Source: Methanocella_A sp964548585 (lineage in GTDB: Archaea > Halobacteriota > Methanocellia > Methanocellales > Methanocellaceae). Taken from it: 64,000 bases of DNA. This document shows, piece after piece, positions 9,428-18,067 of the stretch (the stretch's first letter is position 1; each line of letters starts with the position of its first letter). The DNA lies in assembly GCA_964548585.1 (NCBI GenBank), contig CAZJRS010000003.1:1-64000 (forward strand), given 5' to 3'. Made by a program: the position numbers and the translations under genes. Below the pieces are notes generated by a model that saw only the letters and a list, made by a program, of their open reading frames with translations, did no database searches and was not told where the DNA came from.

Positions 9428-9782
9428 CCCTCTGCATTCGCATTTGCAAGAGTATTTTTTTCAGATACTATATATCGATTGTCGTCCTTCTGGGGGAAAA
9501 GATATAGGGTGGTACCGTCGCTTGTCTTGCCTTAGATATATGTTTTAAGGTTGAGCGGAACCGAGGATCGCGGAAGCCCAACTACAGCTTCTAAGGTCAG
9601 CCTGCACAGAAAGCGCATGGGAATAGAACCTTCAAATAACAAATATTTGTATCTCCAATAGCTTGTGGATCGGTAAGGGGCTAAGTACTCAATCATGATA
9701 ACGAGGCATTCCTGGCGAAGCACTTTCAAATTATACGGAATTTATATAAATAAAAAAAGATAAAATATACCCGTGGTTCTTC
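9428..9782. other. Intergenic region, no confident gene
   Basis: It contains the TATA-like element for the small gene on the left and an A+T-rich TTTATATAAAT at about 9741-9751 that can serve the peroxiredoxin gene on the right. The middle (about 9540-9700) has mixed base composition and no RNA family I recognise. Confidence 0.4.
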
Positions 9783-10501
9783 ATGCTTAAAATTAATGAT
9801 CGTATTCCCGACTTAGAAGTAGATGCCTACGTAGCGAACGAGATCAAAAAGATCAAGTTCTCCGAGTACCGGGGCAAATGGATGGTCTTCATCTTCTATC
9901 CCGCGGACTTCACCTTTGTCTGTCCTACCGAACTCGAAGAGATGGCCGTACTGTACGACCAGTTCAAGAGCAACGACGCAGAAGTCTTCAGCGTGAGCCG
10001 TGATACCGCCTTTGTTCACAAGGCCTGGCATGACAACTCCCCCGCGATCAAGAAGATCCTGTACCCCATGTTAGCAGACCCTGCCGGCCGGCTATGTAAA
10101 GCGTTCGGCACCTACATCGAAGAGGAAGGCGTATCCCTCCGGGCCAGCTTCATCGTCGATCCTGACGGATATCTGAAAGCGCTGGAGATGCACGACAACA
10201 GCTTCGGCCGAAGCGCGAAAGAGCTTTTGAGGAAGCTAGAGGCGGCCCGGTTTGTCCGGGAGCACAAAGGGAACGTTTGTCCTGCGAGCTGGGAGCCNNN
10301 NNNNNNNNNNNNNNNNNNNNNNNNNNNNNNNNNNNNNNNNNNNNNNNNNNNNNNNNNNNNNNNNNNNNNNNNNNNNNNNNNNNNNNNNNNNNNNNNNCGG
10401 CCCGGTTTGTCCGGGAGCACAAAGGGAACGTTTGTCCTGCGAGCTGGGAGCCTGGAGAAGAAACGATCAAACCGTCGCTTGACTTGGTCGGTAAGATCTG
10501 A
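9783..10501 (+). CDS. 2-Cys peroxiredoxin (AhpC/Prx family), interrupted by an assembly gap
   Basis: Peroxiredoxins reduce hydrogen peroxide and organic peroxides in the cytoplasm. The peroxidatic cysteine is Cys47 in FTFVCPTE; the resolving cysteine lies in GNVCPASW near the C-terminus. The gene is broken by 100 Ns at 10298-10397, with the same 55 bases on both sides. Collapsing one copy and the Ns (155 bases) restores one frame of 187 residues ending GEETIKPSLDLVGKI, the normal length for this family, so the gene is very probably intact in the organism. Reading through the gap as drawn gives a wrong C-terminus. A TATA-like element lies at about 9741-9751. Confidence 0.93.
10243..10452. repeat. 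Scaffold gap (100 Ns) with 55-bp duplicated flanks
   Basis: The Ns occupy exactly 10298-10397. The 55 bases before them (10243-10297) are identical to the 55 bases after them (10398-10452). This is the mark of two contigs that share an end of one k-mer length and were joined with a fixed-size gap, not a biological repeat. Confidence 0.95.
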
Positions 10502-10540
10502 AGTGCGCGGTTAAACGAAAAATTGTAGTAACCGAAAGGG

Positions 10541-10714
10541 ATGATCTGGGACTCAGCCGTACCTGCCGGTACGGGGAGCGATCTACACCGATCAAATGCG
10601 GAGCGTATCCTATCGGATATAAACAACCTGATAGACAAAGTGCGGCCCCCTCCGAATGCCCGGATCAAGCCCCGAGACGCACACCGGCTGATAATGATAT
10701 GCCCCCGAATGTGA
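10541..10714 (+). CDS. Possible small protein (57 aa)
   Basis: An ATG-started frame of 57 codons, 39 bases after the peroxiredoxin stop, with a protein-like composition (NAERILSDINNLIDKVRPPP). The purine-rich AAAGGG touches the ATG, which is too close for a normal ribosome-binding site. It may be co-transcribed with the peroxiredoxin gene. I do not recognise it. Confidence 0.25.
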   Translation: MIWDSAVPAGTGSDLHRSNAERILSDINNLIDKVRPPPNARIKPRDAHRLIMICPRM

Positions 10715-10832
10715 GTCGTACCAGTTGTATTGAACTATTCCCCATCTCTATCGGCCCATTTACGTGCACCGGGCCGCCCGACCGACATATTTATAAACAA
10801 GGTGCTACATGTGGATGTTGCAACATACAGAC

Positions 10833-10904
10833 GCCTCAGTGGCTTAGCGGCATAGCGCGTCCTTGGTAAGGACGAGGTCGCGAGTTCAAATCTCGCCTGA
10901 GGCT
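10833..10904 (+). tRNA. tRNA-Thr (GGT anticodon)
   Basis: A full cloverleaf: acceptor arms GCCTCAG (10833-10839) and CTGAGGC (10897-10903), anticodon arm CGTCC-TTGGTAA-GGACG with anticodon GGT, and a T-arm with GTTCAAATC. The discriminator base is T, as is usual for archaeal tRNA-Thr. CCA is not encoded. A TATA box ATTTATAAAC at about 10789-10798 lies at the correct distance. It borders the A+T-rich island to the right. Confidence 0.95.
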
Positions 10905-11184
10905 CTCCAACTTAAGGTTTAAATCTACCTGTTCTTTTTCAGTTCTCTTTCGCAATACAAGAGGCTTTTTCACCACAAAAATACCTGATTCTATTGTTTG
11001 ATGCGGCGCGGCGGTTCAATATGCCTAAAAACGTTTCTTTACACCTACTGTGACGACATCAATCAGTAGGAGATTTAACTCATTCTAAAAATGGATCATT
11101 AAATGTTGAAAAAATAAGATGAGGGTTCTCAGGTGCTATAATAACCCTTGAATCCCTCTCCTCTGACTTCCAATATGCATTATT

Positions 11185-12678
11185 TCACGGAGATGTTACA
11201 ATTTTGGCATTGAACTTGTTATTCATCTTCGCTTTTTCAAGCATCTCCCAGCTGTCAATTACGATGTAATGCTGGTTCTTCTTTTTGTACAGTTCACGGG
11301 GGCCGTCCTTATCATCTACTTTTGTTGCGTCTTTTGGGAGCGTTGGTGGTATGACCTTGTAATGATAAGCTATTTTCTTGTAGCGCACAGGGCCTTTATT
11401 TTCCTCGACAACTTTCGGTTTATACCCGATCATTCCCTCAACGCTCTCTGGCATGAATGGCTTAATTTCCCGCTTATCACTGTCCGCGATGGTAATCGGC
11501 TCCAGATCTTTATTACCGGGACGATAGACCAGAAGGTTTCCAGATGTATTTCCAATGGTCACTCCGGTCTTTAGCTCTCGATCACAAATATCATCCCAAC
11601 CGCTGACGATATTTTTTACAAAGTCTGTTACTTCGTCGTTTAGCTCTATTGCGGCTTCATAGCCTTTGTCTAGCCCTAGAGCAGTGAAGTTCGCTGTCAT
11701 TATAAGCCCCTTCCTATTATCAACAATGAGGGTTTTAGCATGCATCCGGCCCATTGACCTTACTATTGCACCAGCGCCGGCCAAGCGGATCAGGGATTTA
11801 GTATTCAGAGTGCTTATACGAGCATAAACCGTTACTTTAACGCCTTTGCCAAGTGCTTTATGGAGTCGTTCTGTCCATTGTTCATCGAAGCTCCATGCCG
11901 AAGCGATTATGCTTACCTTGGCGCTGTCAATCATATTACTTATCTGATCCTTGAGTGATGTAGTTACATCGGTAGTATTTGGATGCTCCACCTGCCCAAA
12001 TACTATCCTTGGTGTATCGCCGATTACATCCAGTTTTCCTGGACCAGTAAGCTGCCTCTCTGACATTTTCCAGAATCCATAGATGAACTGAGCAAATACT
12101 GATTTCACTTCATCACGAGTCAGTACTATAGCAATCTCGGTGTTTTCACCTGTCATTGCACCCACCGTTGCGTTGCAGGTCATCAATACTCCCTTCTTGG
12201 CCCCTTTGAGTGGATCCACCAGAGCAAACTTAGCATGGAAATTAGGTCCTGTACGGATGAGGACTTTTGATGCCATGTCATTGAGGAGTTTTTTATGTCC
12301 CTCGATCTTAGCTATCTCACTGTCCGTCAGCTGGTCCGAGGCCTTCCGTAAGTCCTCTTCTTTGGCTGTCAGAATGTATACTCGTACTCCTCTGCTACTT
12401 GCGTTTAACAGTGCCTTTGTCATCTCACTTTCTTGGATGATAAAGCTTGAAATGCATATGATATCCTGGGCATCATCGATCATCTTCACAAGATATTCGA
12501 TTAGCACTTTGCCATTGATGTTATCTTTTAATGGGCTGAGGATCAATCGTTCGCCCGCAAAGCACCGGCTATATAGTGTAGCGGGTTTTATTTTTCTTGG
12601 AACCCAGCAGTCGCCTATTACCTCTTTCGAGAAATCCATCTCGACTTTATCCTCGATAGAATTAATTTTCCCTTTCAT
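11185..12678 (-). CDS. Double-HKD phospholipase-D-fold protein (putative nuclease)
   Basis: A 497-residue protein with two HKD motifs: His148-Lys150-Asp155 (FHAKFALVD) and His313-Lys315-Asp320 with Asn330 (MHAKTLIVD). Two such motifs form one active site in the phospholipase D superfamily, which includes Nuc-type nucleases and DISARM DrmC-like or Mokosh nucleases. No signal peptide is seen, so action on nucleic acid in the cytoplasm is more likely than on lipid. The C-terminal 120 residues are Lys-rich and may bind nucleic acid. It is the last gene of the viperin operon, four bases after the previous stop. Nuclease activity is inferred from context. Confidence 0.8.
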   Translation of the reverse strand: MKGKINSIEDKVEMDFSKEVIGDCWVPRKIKPATLYSRCFAGERLILSPLKDNINGKVLIEYLVKMIDDAQDIICISSFIIQESEMTKALLNASSRGVRVYILTAKEEDLRKASDQLTDSEIAKIEGHKKLLNDMASKVLIRTGPNFHAKFALVDPLKGAKKGVLMTCNATVGAMTGENTEIAIVLTRDEVKSVFAQFIYGFWKMSERQLTGPGKLDVIGDTPRIVFGQVEHPNTTDVTTSLKDQISNMIDSAKVSIIASAWSFDEQWTERLHKALGKGVKVTVYARISTLNTKSLIRLAGAGAIVRSMGRMHAKTLIVDNRKGLIMTANFTALGLDKGYEAAIELNDEVTDFVKNIVSGWDDICDRELKTGVTIGNTSGNLLVYRPGNKDLEPITIADSDKREIKPFMPESVEGMIGYKPKVVEENKGPVRYKKIAYHYKVIPPTLPKDATKVDDKDGPRELYKKKNQHYIVIDSWEMLEKAKMNNKFNAKIVTSP

Positions 12679-12682
12679 GATC

Positions 12683-13855
12683 TCACCCTACTGATAGGTC
12701 CCGAGGCGCTACAAGATACCAGTATAACATGGACCCTTCCCCCTTTGCCTTTGATGATTCATCTACTGCCCTTTCGAATGTTACCATTCTCTTCCTGATC
12801 TCACCTGTATCATATAAATGCTCAAATTTCGAGCACACCTGCTCTTTCTTTTTCTCAAACGCTTCCCTCGTTAAGAAATCGCTAATGGAGCTCATCAGGA
12901 GTTTGTCTGCCCATAAAACAGCATCATTTAGCGTGGCTGGGAAGATCGAGATGGAGAGCGCTGCATCATCAAAAGGACCGTATTCTGGGTGATTTGGGGA
13001 TTTTTTGTGCAAGTGCTTCTTGAAGTGCTGTATTTCTTGAGTGCTAAGCCCCTTGAATGGCATAAGAAGAGTTGGTTCGCCATCCATCACTAATATCTCG
13101 TCCGAATCTACAAGCCATTTGAGAAAATTCAGAAAGTCCTCTTTGAAAGCTGCATCCTGTATTACATTATCCACTTTGGATCCGTCTTTTCTCACATGAC
13201 TTACGAAAACCATCGGCTTTTTTTCGTATTCAAAGCGGACCACTATCGTGGCGTTGATTTTTTTACTACTGCGGGACAGCTTATTGTCGATTTTATAGAT
13301 GTGAATAGGGACGTTTCCTTGGCATATTATGGGTACTTTCATTCCGTCATTGTATTTGCTCAGTCTTTTTGGTTTGTTGATTATGTTTGGGGCTATGTTT
13401 TCCCTTTTGACCCCATCTTTCTTCCGGGTTTCTCTCATTTCTTTGTGTTCGATATCAATGGCTTTCTTATCAATTGCTTCATAATCTAGGATTGACTCGT
13501 TGAGCAACGGGTCCTCAGCAGTGTACAGCTGATAGTACCCTTTTTCAGGCATCGGTACATTGCCATCTTCAGATTCTATTGCACTTCGCCCTGCTTGTGA
13601 AAGCTTATAGTATATCCCGTATTCTTTTTCGATGAGGCCCCACCCTTCAAGCAGCGCAATGAGACGTTTACCTTGGGCATGATCAGCGTTATCCCGTCCC
13701 AGGAGGTCGTTGTTAATCATCCGGTGCGATATGTTGTGGTCTTCTGCAAGCCGTAGGATTGCATGTATATCATTGCGCTCTACGGGCTTTCCAATCTCCA
13801 TGAGCGCCTCAAATGACTCTTGACTTAATGCTTTTCTTCTTAATTCAAATTTCAT
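12683..13855 (-). CDS. Unknown 390-aa protein in the viperin operon, winged-helix-like N-terminus
   Basis: I do not recognise the family. The first 100 residues resemble a winged helix (ALLEGWGLIEKEYGIYYKLS). The middle (about 185-290) is an alpha/beta region containing ATIVVRFEYEKKPMVFVSHV and DEILVMDGEPTLLMPF. The end (about 300-385) is helical and charged. It has no membrane segment. It sits between helicase (12 bases) and HKD protein (4 bases), so it is probably part of the same machine, perhaps an adaptor between them. A role in recognising nucleic acid is a guess from the winged helix. Confidence 0.65.
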   Translation of the reverse strand: MKFELRRKALSQESFEALMEIGKPVERNDIHAILRLAEDHNISHRMINNDLLGRDNADHAQGKRLIALLEGWGLIEKEYGIYYKLSQAGRSAIESEDGNVPMPEKGYYQLYTAEDPLLNESILDYEAIDKKAIDIEHKEMRETRKKDGVKRENIAPNIINKPKRLSKYNDGMKVPIICQGNVPIHIYKIDNKLSRSSKKINATIVVRFEYEKKPMVFVSHVRKDGSKVDNVIQDAAFKEDFLNFLKWLVDSDEILVMDGEPTLLMPFKGLSTQEIQHFKKHLHKKSPNHPEYGPFDDAALSISIFPATLNDAVLWADKLLMSSISDFLTREAFEKKKEQVCSKFEHLYDTGEIRKRMVTFERAVDESSKAKGEGSMLYWYLVAPRDLSVG

Positions 13856-13867
13856 GATCGTGCCTCT

Positions 13868-16672
13868 TCAGAACCTTTTTGACTCTCTCGTTTTCTCCGC
13901 AAGATTGTTCAGGAACTCAGACCTACATTCACCGAAAGTCTTCTTATTCCCGAGTATGACTAACTGGAATCTCGCTCTGGTTAGCCCTACATTCATCCGG
14001 TTTCTGTTATCTAGGAAACCAATGTTGTTTTGCCGTACCATGGAAAGGAACACGATATCTGCTTCGTGGCCTTGGAACCGGTCGACAGTGCATACTTCCA
14101 CCCTTACATTGTTTGCAGTGAATGTCCGGCCGTGGTAGTTATTGAACACCGTTCTCAGCATTTTCACGATCTCTTTTTCCTGAGCTCTGTAGAAGGTCAG
14201 TATTGCGACGTCCCATCGTCCTTTTTCGGCTTCGGAGTTCGGATTCCGATTAGCTATTACCCACTTCAGGAAAATTCGGAGCTGTTTTTCTATATTTCGG
14301 ACTTCAGCGAGGTTGTATTTCTCATCATCGTTGTACTCTTTTCCATGTGCCGTACTTTCGATCCAGACCATGCGGTTACCATATTCTTTGTAACCCCATT
14401 CACGGCGACGGCTGACAGTACTTGAATCGAGTAATGCATCGTTGTCATAAACATGCTCTCTAGGGAAGGCCGATATCTGAGGATGCATACGGTGCTGGAA
14501 TTTTAGCATCGTACTACGGGCATTGAAAATATCCTTTGGTAAACCTGTATAGAGGGGAATCCTCACCGATTCATCATCCACTTCCCGGTCAAGCTTAAAA
14601 CCACACTTGAGCAGTTCTATAATTGAAGGCAGAGCTATACGGCGAACTTTGTCGATCTCTCGCCAGACAATGTCCTCTCGCTTACTATTCGAATTCCAGT
14701 CATCCGCCTCGAAGTATGGGAGGAGCATTTTGAGGTCAGTATCATACATCTCCCTGATCTTTTTATCGTCTCTAAGCTCATATTGACGCGAGAGTCTCCA
14801 TGCAATCTCTTCCTCCCATAGTTTTACCTCATTCCTTCGGCGAACGTCCTTCTTTAGGTAGGCTGTTCTCCTGCCAAAAACCGGAGGCATATCTACATTA
14901 GCTTCAAGTGTCGGCGGAAGATAGTTGACCACATCATTAAGGGCAGTATCAGGTACGAGGATAATGCTCGCGCCTAACGTGTTCAACCTCTCCTTCATCG
15001 TTACCGGAGCACGATCAATAACCTGCATCGACAGAGATGGATTTTTACCCATTTTTTCAAATGGCAACAACCCCTTTTCCTGTTCAAGGTACTTGGTGAA
15101 GAGTGGAGATTCTTCCGGCAGGACTACGATCCGACCCCTGTAGCTTTTACCGCTTTTAGCTGCCTGAAAAACTTGCATGCAGATCTCCTTATCTTTATCC
15201 CTTTTCTGGCCGTACATCGTAGGCATGCTTGCAAGGTTCTGTGTTATCGGTCTTTGATCAACATATGGGGAGAGCTGTTTTATATCTCCTGAAATGATCC
15301 AACGTTCAGCATAGAGGGCTGGCACAAGGAACTCGGCAAAGGTTGTCTTGGATGCTTCGTCGATGATCATATAGTCAAATAGCGGCCCGATCCCCCGGGA
15401 TTCCTGGATTATATCCGACTTTATTACACCAGTGGTTGTTCCACAAATCAAATTTGCACAGTCGAGAACCAACTGTTCGATAATCTTATTTGACCGGTTT
15501 CGATTAGGGTCACAGAGTACGTCATACAGCTCTTTTTGCGCGGGATTGAGGTCAAGTCCTTTTTTCATTAAGCCCTCGAAAAATTCCTTTAACCTCACAG
15601 TTTCCCTGTCCACCGCGTTCCTCACACAGAACTTCTGGACATCCGGGTGTACATCTTCCTCGTAGCCTATTCTCAGTGGAATTACTCCATACTTGTCGGC
15701 CAGGCTAATTCCCTCTTCATCCTCTTTTGCAAGGCGTTCCAGAATATTGTCAACCGCTACATGGGTTGAAGCTACCATGAGCACCCGCTTGTCCTTGATC
15801 AGTTGAAGGATGAGCTCGATGATCGAAGTCGTCTTACCTGAGCCTGGAGGTCCTTCAAGTACCGCAAAATCCTGGGTGCTTAAGGCTTTTTTAACGAATT
15901 CCCTTTGTTCCCGAGATTCCTCTGTATCAGCTTGCAATCTCTCCGTTATTGGCGTGAAGTAGGTGCTCTGCACTTCAGGCCAATCGACAAACATAGACTT
16001 TTGCAAGAGGTTTAGTAATGGTATATGGTGTGGTGAAGGCTGCAACATCAACGTTTGTATGGCGTCACGCTCTCTTCTTAGCACTGTAGTGTTGTACCTT
16101 GCAGTGATCTGATTTGCGTTGATCGCTTCAGGTACAGGTTCATCAAAGACGAGTTCTTCATCCTGCCGATGCCTCTTGACATTTTTAAAAAAGACCGGTT
16201 GGCTGTTAGGGTTCTTACTTGGTACAGAAATGCTGGAATCTCGGTCGAAGAGCGTATCGATGGCATCATCCTTCGCTTCGTCTTTTACGCCGATCGGCTC
16301 AATATCGTAGTATGTAAGCCTTATGATAGTGTATTTGAACGGTTTTTCTTCTCCTTTGATATACCCGTAGATTACACCATCCTCAGGAGCCCTGGGTAAA
16401 TGGGCCGTTTTACTATGCTTATCCAGTCTGTTCCTCTCTAATAGTCCCTGCTTGAAACGTGAGATGTAAACCTCGTCCGCATTAAATAATTCTGGATCCT
16501 TAATTTTGACTAGCAGGTCTTTTTTAAACGTATACCTGCACATCGACTCATCCATGAGCCGCTTAGCCTTATCGATATAGTTATAATATTTCGTCAACTG
16601 CCATACAGCATCTTCCTTAACTTTATCCGGCCTGCGAACTCCTAGGTTATGATAATAGAGATCCGAGCTCAT
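13868..16672 (-). CDS. UPF1/DNA2-like superfamily 1 helicase
   Basis: A 934-residue protein with the superfamily 1B helicase motifs: Walker A GPPGSGKT at 274-281, ASTHVAVDN (motif Ia) near 301-309, DEAS (motif II) at 438-441, SGDIKQLSPY (motif III), VDRFQGHEAD (motif V) and NVGLTRAR (motif VI) near 894-901. The N-terminal 265 residues are unassigned. This COG1112-like group unwinds RNA or DNA; its members recur in defence systems such as Mokosh, paired with phospholipase-D-fold nucleases as here. There is no kinase domain. The start overlaps the CARF gene by four bases. A metabolic or repair role is possible, but context favours defence. Confidence 0.88.
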   Translation of the reverse strand: MSSDLYYHNLGVRRPDKVKEDAVWQLTKYYNYIDKAKRLMDESMCRYTFKKDLLVKIKDPELFNADEVYISRFKQGLLERNRLDKHSKTAHLPRAPEDGVIYGYIKGEEKPFKYTIIRLTYYDIEPIGVKDEAKDDAIDTLFDRDSSISVPSKNPNSQPVFFKNVKRHRQDEELVFDEPVPEAINANQITARYNTTVLRRERDAIQTLMLQPSPHHIPLLNLLQKSMFVDWPEVQSTYFTPITERLQADTEESREQREFVKKALSTQDFAVLEGPPGSGKTTSIIELILQLIKDKRVLMVASTHVAVDNILERLAKEDEEGISLADKYGVIPLRIGYEEDVHPDVQKFCVRNAVDRETVRLKEFFEGLMKKGLDLNPAQKELYDVLCDPNRNRSNKIIEQLVLDCANLICGTTTGVIKSDIIQESRGIGPLFDYMIIDEASKTTFAEFLVPALYAERWIISGDIKQLSPYVDQRPITQNLASMPTMYGQKRDKDKEICMQVFQAAKSGKSYRGRIVVLPEESPLFTKYLEQEKGLLPFEKMGKNPSLSMQVIDRAPVTMKERLNTLGASIILVPDTALNDVVNYLPPTLEANVDMPPVFGRRTAYLKKDVRRRNEVKLWEEEIAWRLSRQYELRDDKKIREMYDTDLKMLLPYFEADDWNSNSKREDIVWREIDKVRRIALPSIIELLKCGFKLDREVDDESVRIPLYTGLPKDIFNARSTMLKFQHRMHPQISAFPREHVYDNDALLDSSTVSRRREWGYKEYGNRMVWIESTAHGKEYNDDEKYNLAEVRNIEKQLRIFLKWVIANRNPNSEAEKGRWDVAILTFYRAQEKEIVKMLRTVFNNYHGRTFTANNVRVEVCTVDRFQGHEADIVFLSMVRQNNIGFLDNRNRMNVGLTRARFQLVILGNKKTFGECRSEFLNNLAEKTRESKRF

Positions 16673-17154
16673 CTTGCACCGTCCCTTACAAGGCTCATCA
16701 TTGGTTCAATGCCATCCGCCTTGTTCATTTTTTCAAAGAGGTCGATTTCGATGGGATTCCCCTCATCGCTTTTTACCATGTAGTGGCACTTCAGTCCTCT
16801 AAGCATAGCAGCGAGAGCCATCGAAATCGCCATGAGATTTGTACCACCTGTTAAGCCTGATACGATCATCTTCGGCTGATCTCTTATGTAACGGTCATAA
16901 CGGTTTATGATCTCCATCGTCATTTTCTCAACCGATCTATCATTGAATGGATCTAGGGCTATCACTTCTAACACTTTGACTCCACCATCTTCGATCTCAC
17001 GTGCAAACGCTTTGCTATCATCGAACAGGTTCCTCGACGTGAATATAACAACACTTTGGATCCTAAAGCGATCGATTGCTTCATGGATGTGCTCCTGGGA
17101 ATGCCCGAGAAGAAGAAAATGAACCGCATCTTCATGCGGTACTACCCCAATCAT
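16669..17154 (-). CDS. Stand-alone CARF-like (Rossmann) sensor protein
   Basis: A 161-residue alpha/beta protein. The first strand (AVHFLLLGHSQEHIHEAI) and the motif GLTGGTNLM at 101-108 match the plan of CARF domains, whose TGGT/K-x-M loop contacts cyclic oligonucleotides. No effector or DNA-binding domain is attached, so it should signal through a partner, probably the helicase with which it overlaps by four bases. It also overlaps the viperin gene by 23 bases. A strong ribosome-binding site (GGGGAGGGG) precedes the ATG. Ligand binding is inferred; no cyclic-nucleotide synthase is visible in the window. Confidence 0.72.
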   Translation of the reverse strand: MIGVVPHEDAVHFLLLGHSQEHIHEAIDRFRIQSVVIFTSRNLFDDSKAFAREIEDGGVKVLEVIALDPFNDRSVEKMTMEIINRYDRYIRDQPKMIVSGLTGGTNLMAISMALAAMLRGLKCHYMVKSDEGNPIEIDLFEKMNKADGIEPMMSLVRDGAR

Positions 17155-17953
17155 AAACCCCTCCCCTATTATAATATTTATTCATATTTAAGATGTCGTT
17201 TATTTGGCCGTTTTTAAGCTTCGAGAGCGGCAGGAACTCAATCTGCTTATTTCGATTACTCATAATTTCGCCAGATGGCGAGAGCATTAGGTAAGAATCC
17301 AACATGTCGTCGCCGCTTTCGAACACAACGCTGTCCGAATCAATTTTGTTATTCTGCTTGAATATGCTGAATTCTTCAGCAGAGATCGACAACTGATCAA
17401 AATGCTCATCGTTCTGTCCATGTATGCTAAGGACCTGGAACACCTTCCAGCGACGGGGGGCCATCTTCTGTATAAGCGGCCTCATATCCTCAGCGTAGTT
17501 TAGCTTGGTCACAGTCGTATTCACCTTCAGGCTGATACCATAGTCATTAGTCCAGTCTGCAACCTGTGCAGCGTGGGAGATGTGCTTTCCACGGCCACGG
17601 CCAAGAGCGATCTCGACCTGTTCCCTCGCAGAGTCCACAGAAATGCCCATCCAGTCTAAGTTAGGAGCCATCTCCTTGAACTTTGATGGTGTGATTAATG
17701 ACGCGTTGGTCACTATGCTCACCACCATGCCGAGTTCCTTGGCATACCTAAGGGCAGGCTGAAGGAGCGGGTACATCAGAGGCTCGCCACCTGCGAAATT
17801 TAGCTTCTCAATACCCTTAGAAGCCAGTGTATCAATGATGTCTTTGACCGTTTTCTTGTCAGCGACTTCCTTGCCTATGCACTTTGCAAAACAGAATTTG
17901 CACCGGTAGTTGCACCTTTCGGTTACGTGCCAGTTGGCTGATAATATTCCCAT
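17132..17953 (-). CDS. Prokaryotic viperin homologue (radical SAM, ddh-nucleotide synthase)
   Basis: A 273-residue radical SAM protein. The cluster motif CxxxCxxC is Cys14-Cys18-Cys21 (CNYRCKFC) and GGEP is at 55-58. Several stretches match animal viperin beyond the general fold: ISVDS (104-108), GRGRGK (118-123), KVNTTVTKLNYAEDM (143-157), RWKVFQVL (168-175), DSYLML (219-224) and RGGVYDW (263-269). Viperins convert CTP, UTP or GTP to 3'-deoxy-3',4'-didehydro nucleotides that terminate viral RNA chains. I chose the ATG at 17953, which has GGAG at 17959-17962, over a GTG five codons upstream. It heads the operon. No nucleotide kinase partner is adjacent. It differs from MoaA and QueE by these motifs. 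Confidence 0.87.
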   Translation of the reverse strand: MGILSANWHVTERCNYRCKFCFAKCIGKEVADKKTVKDIIDTLASKGIEKLNFAGGEPLMYPLLQPALRYAKELGMVVSIVTNASLITPSKFKEMAPNLDWMGISVDSAREQVEIALGRGRGKHISHAAQVADWTNDYGISLKVNTTVTKLNYAEDMRPLIQKMAPRRWKVFQVLSIHGQNDEHFDQLSISAEEFSIFKQNNKIDSDSVVFESGDDMLDSYLMLSPSGEIMSNRNKQIEFLPLSKLKNGQINDILNMNKYYNRGGVYDWGSTA

Positions 17954-17980
17954 GGTATCTCCAATCACTTCTTAGCTTTG

Positions 17981-18052
17981 TAATTAATAAACGTAACTGT
18001 AAATAGTTTACAGTATTGTAAACAAAATTAGAAATGCTTATAAGCTATAAAC
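17981..18052. promoter_or_regulatory. Divergent promoter with 19-bp palindromic operator
   Basis: A perfect palindrome ACTGTAAA-TAG-TTTACAGT occupies 17996-18014, with a further half-site GTAAAC at 18018-18023. To the left, TTTATTAATTA (minus strand, 17981-17991) is a TATA candidate for the viperin operon. To the right, CTTATAAG (18037-18044) and CTATAAAC (18045-18052) are TATA candidates for the divergent gene, whose ATG at 18068 has no ribosome-binding site and fits a leaderless start. The palindrome can therefore control both directions; the neighbouring CARF/winged-helix protein is the likely binder. Confidence 0.7.
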
Positions 18053-18067
18053 AATTTATTATGATTC

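Noticed and set aside
9532..9729. 65-codon minus-strand frame
   Set aside because: It lacks a ribosome-binding site and recognisable features; a leaderless GTG start is possible but not supported by composition.
9783..10514. Peroxiredoxin frame read straight through the Ns to 10514
   Set aside because: The sequence after the gap is read in the wrong frame; the correct end is 10501 after collapsing the duplicated flank.
10833..10904. tRNA-Thr as attachment site of the island
   Set aside because: I looked for a second copy of the tRNA 3' end near 20.8-21.2 kb and found none, and there is no integrase gene.
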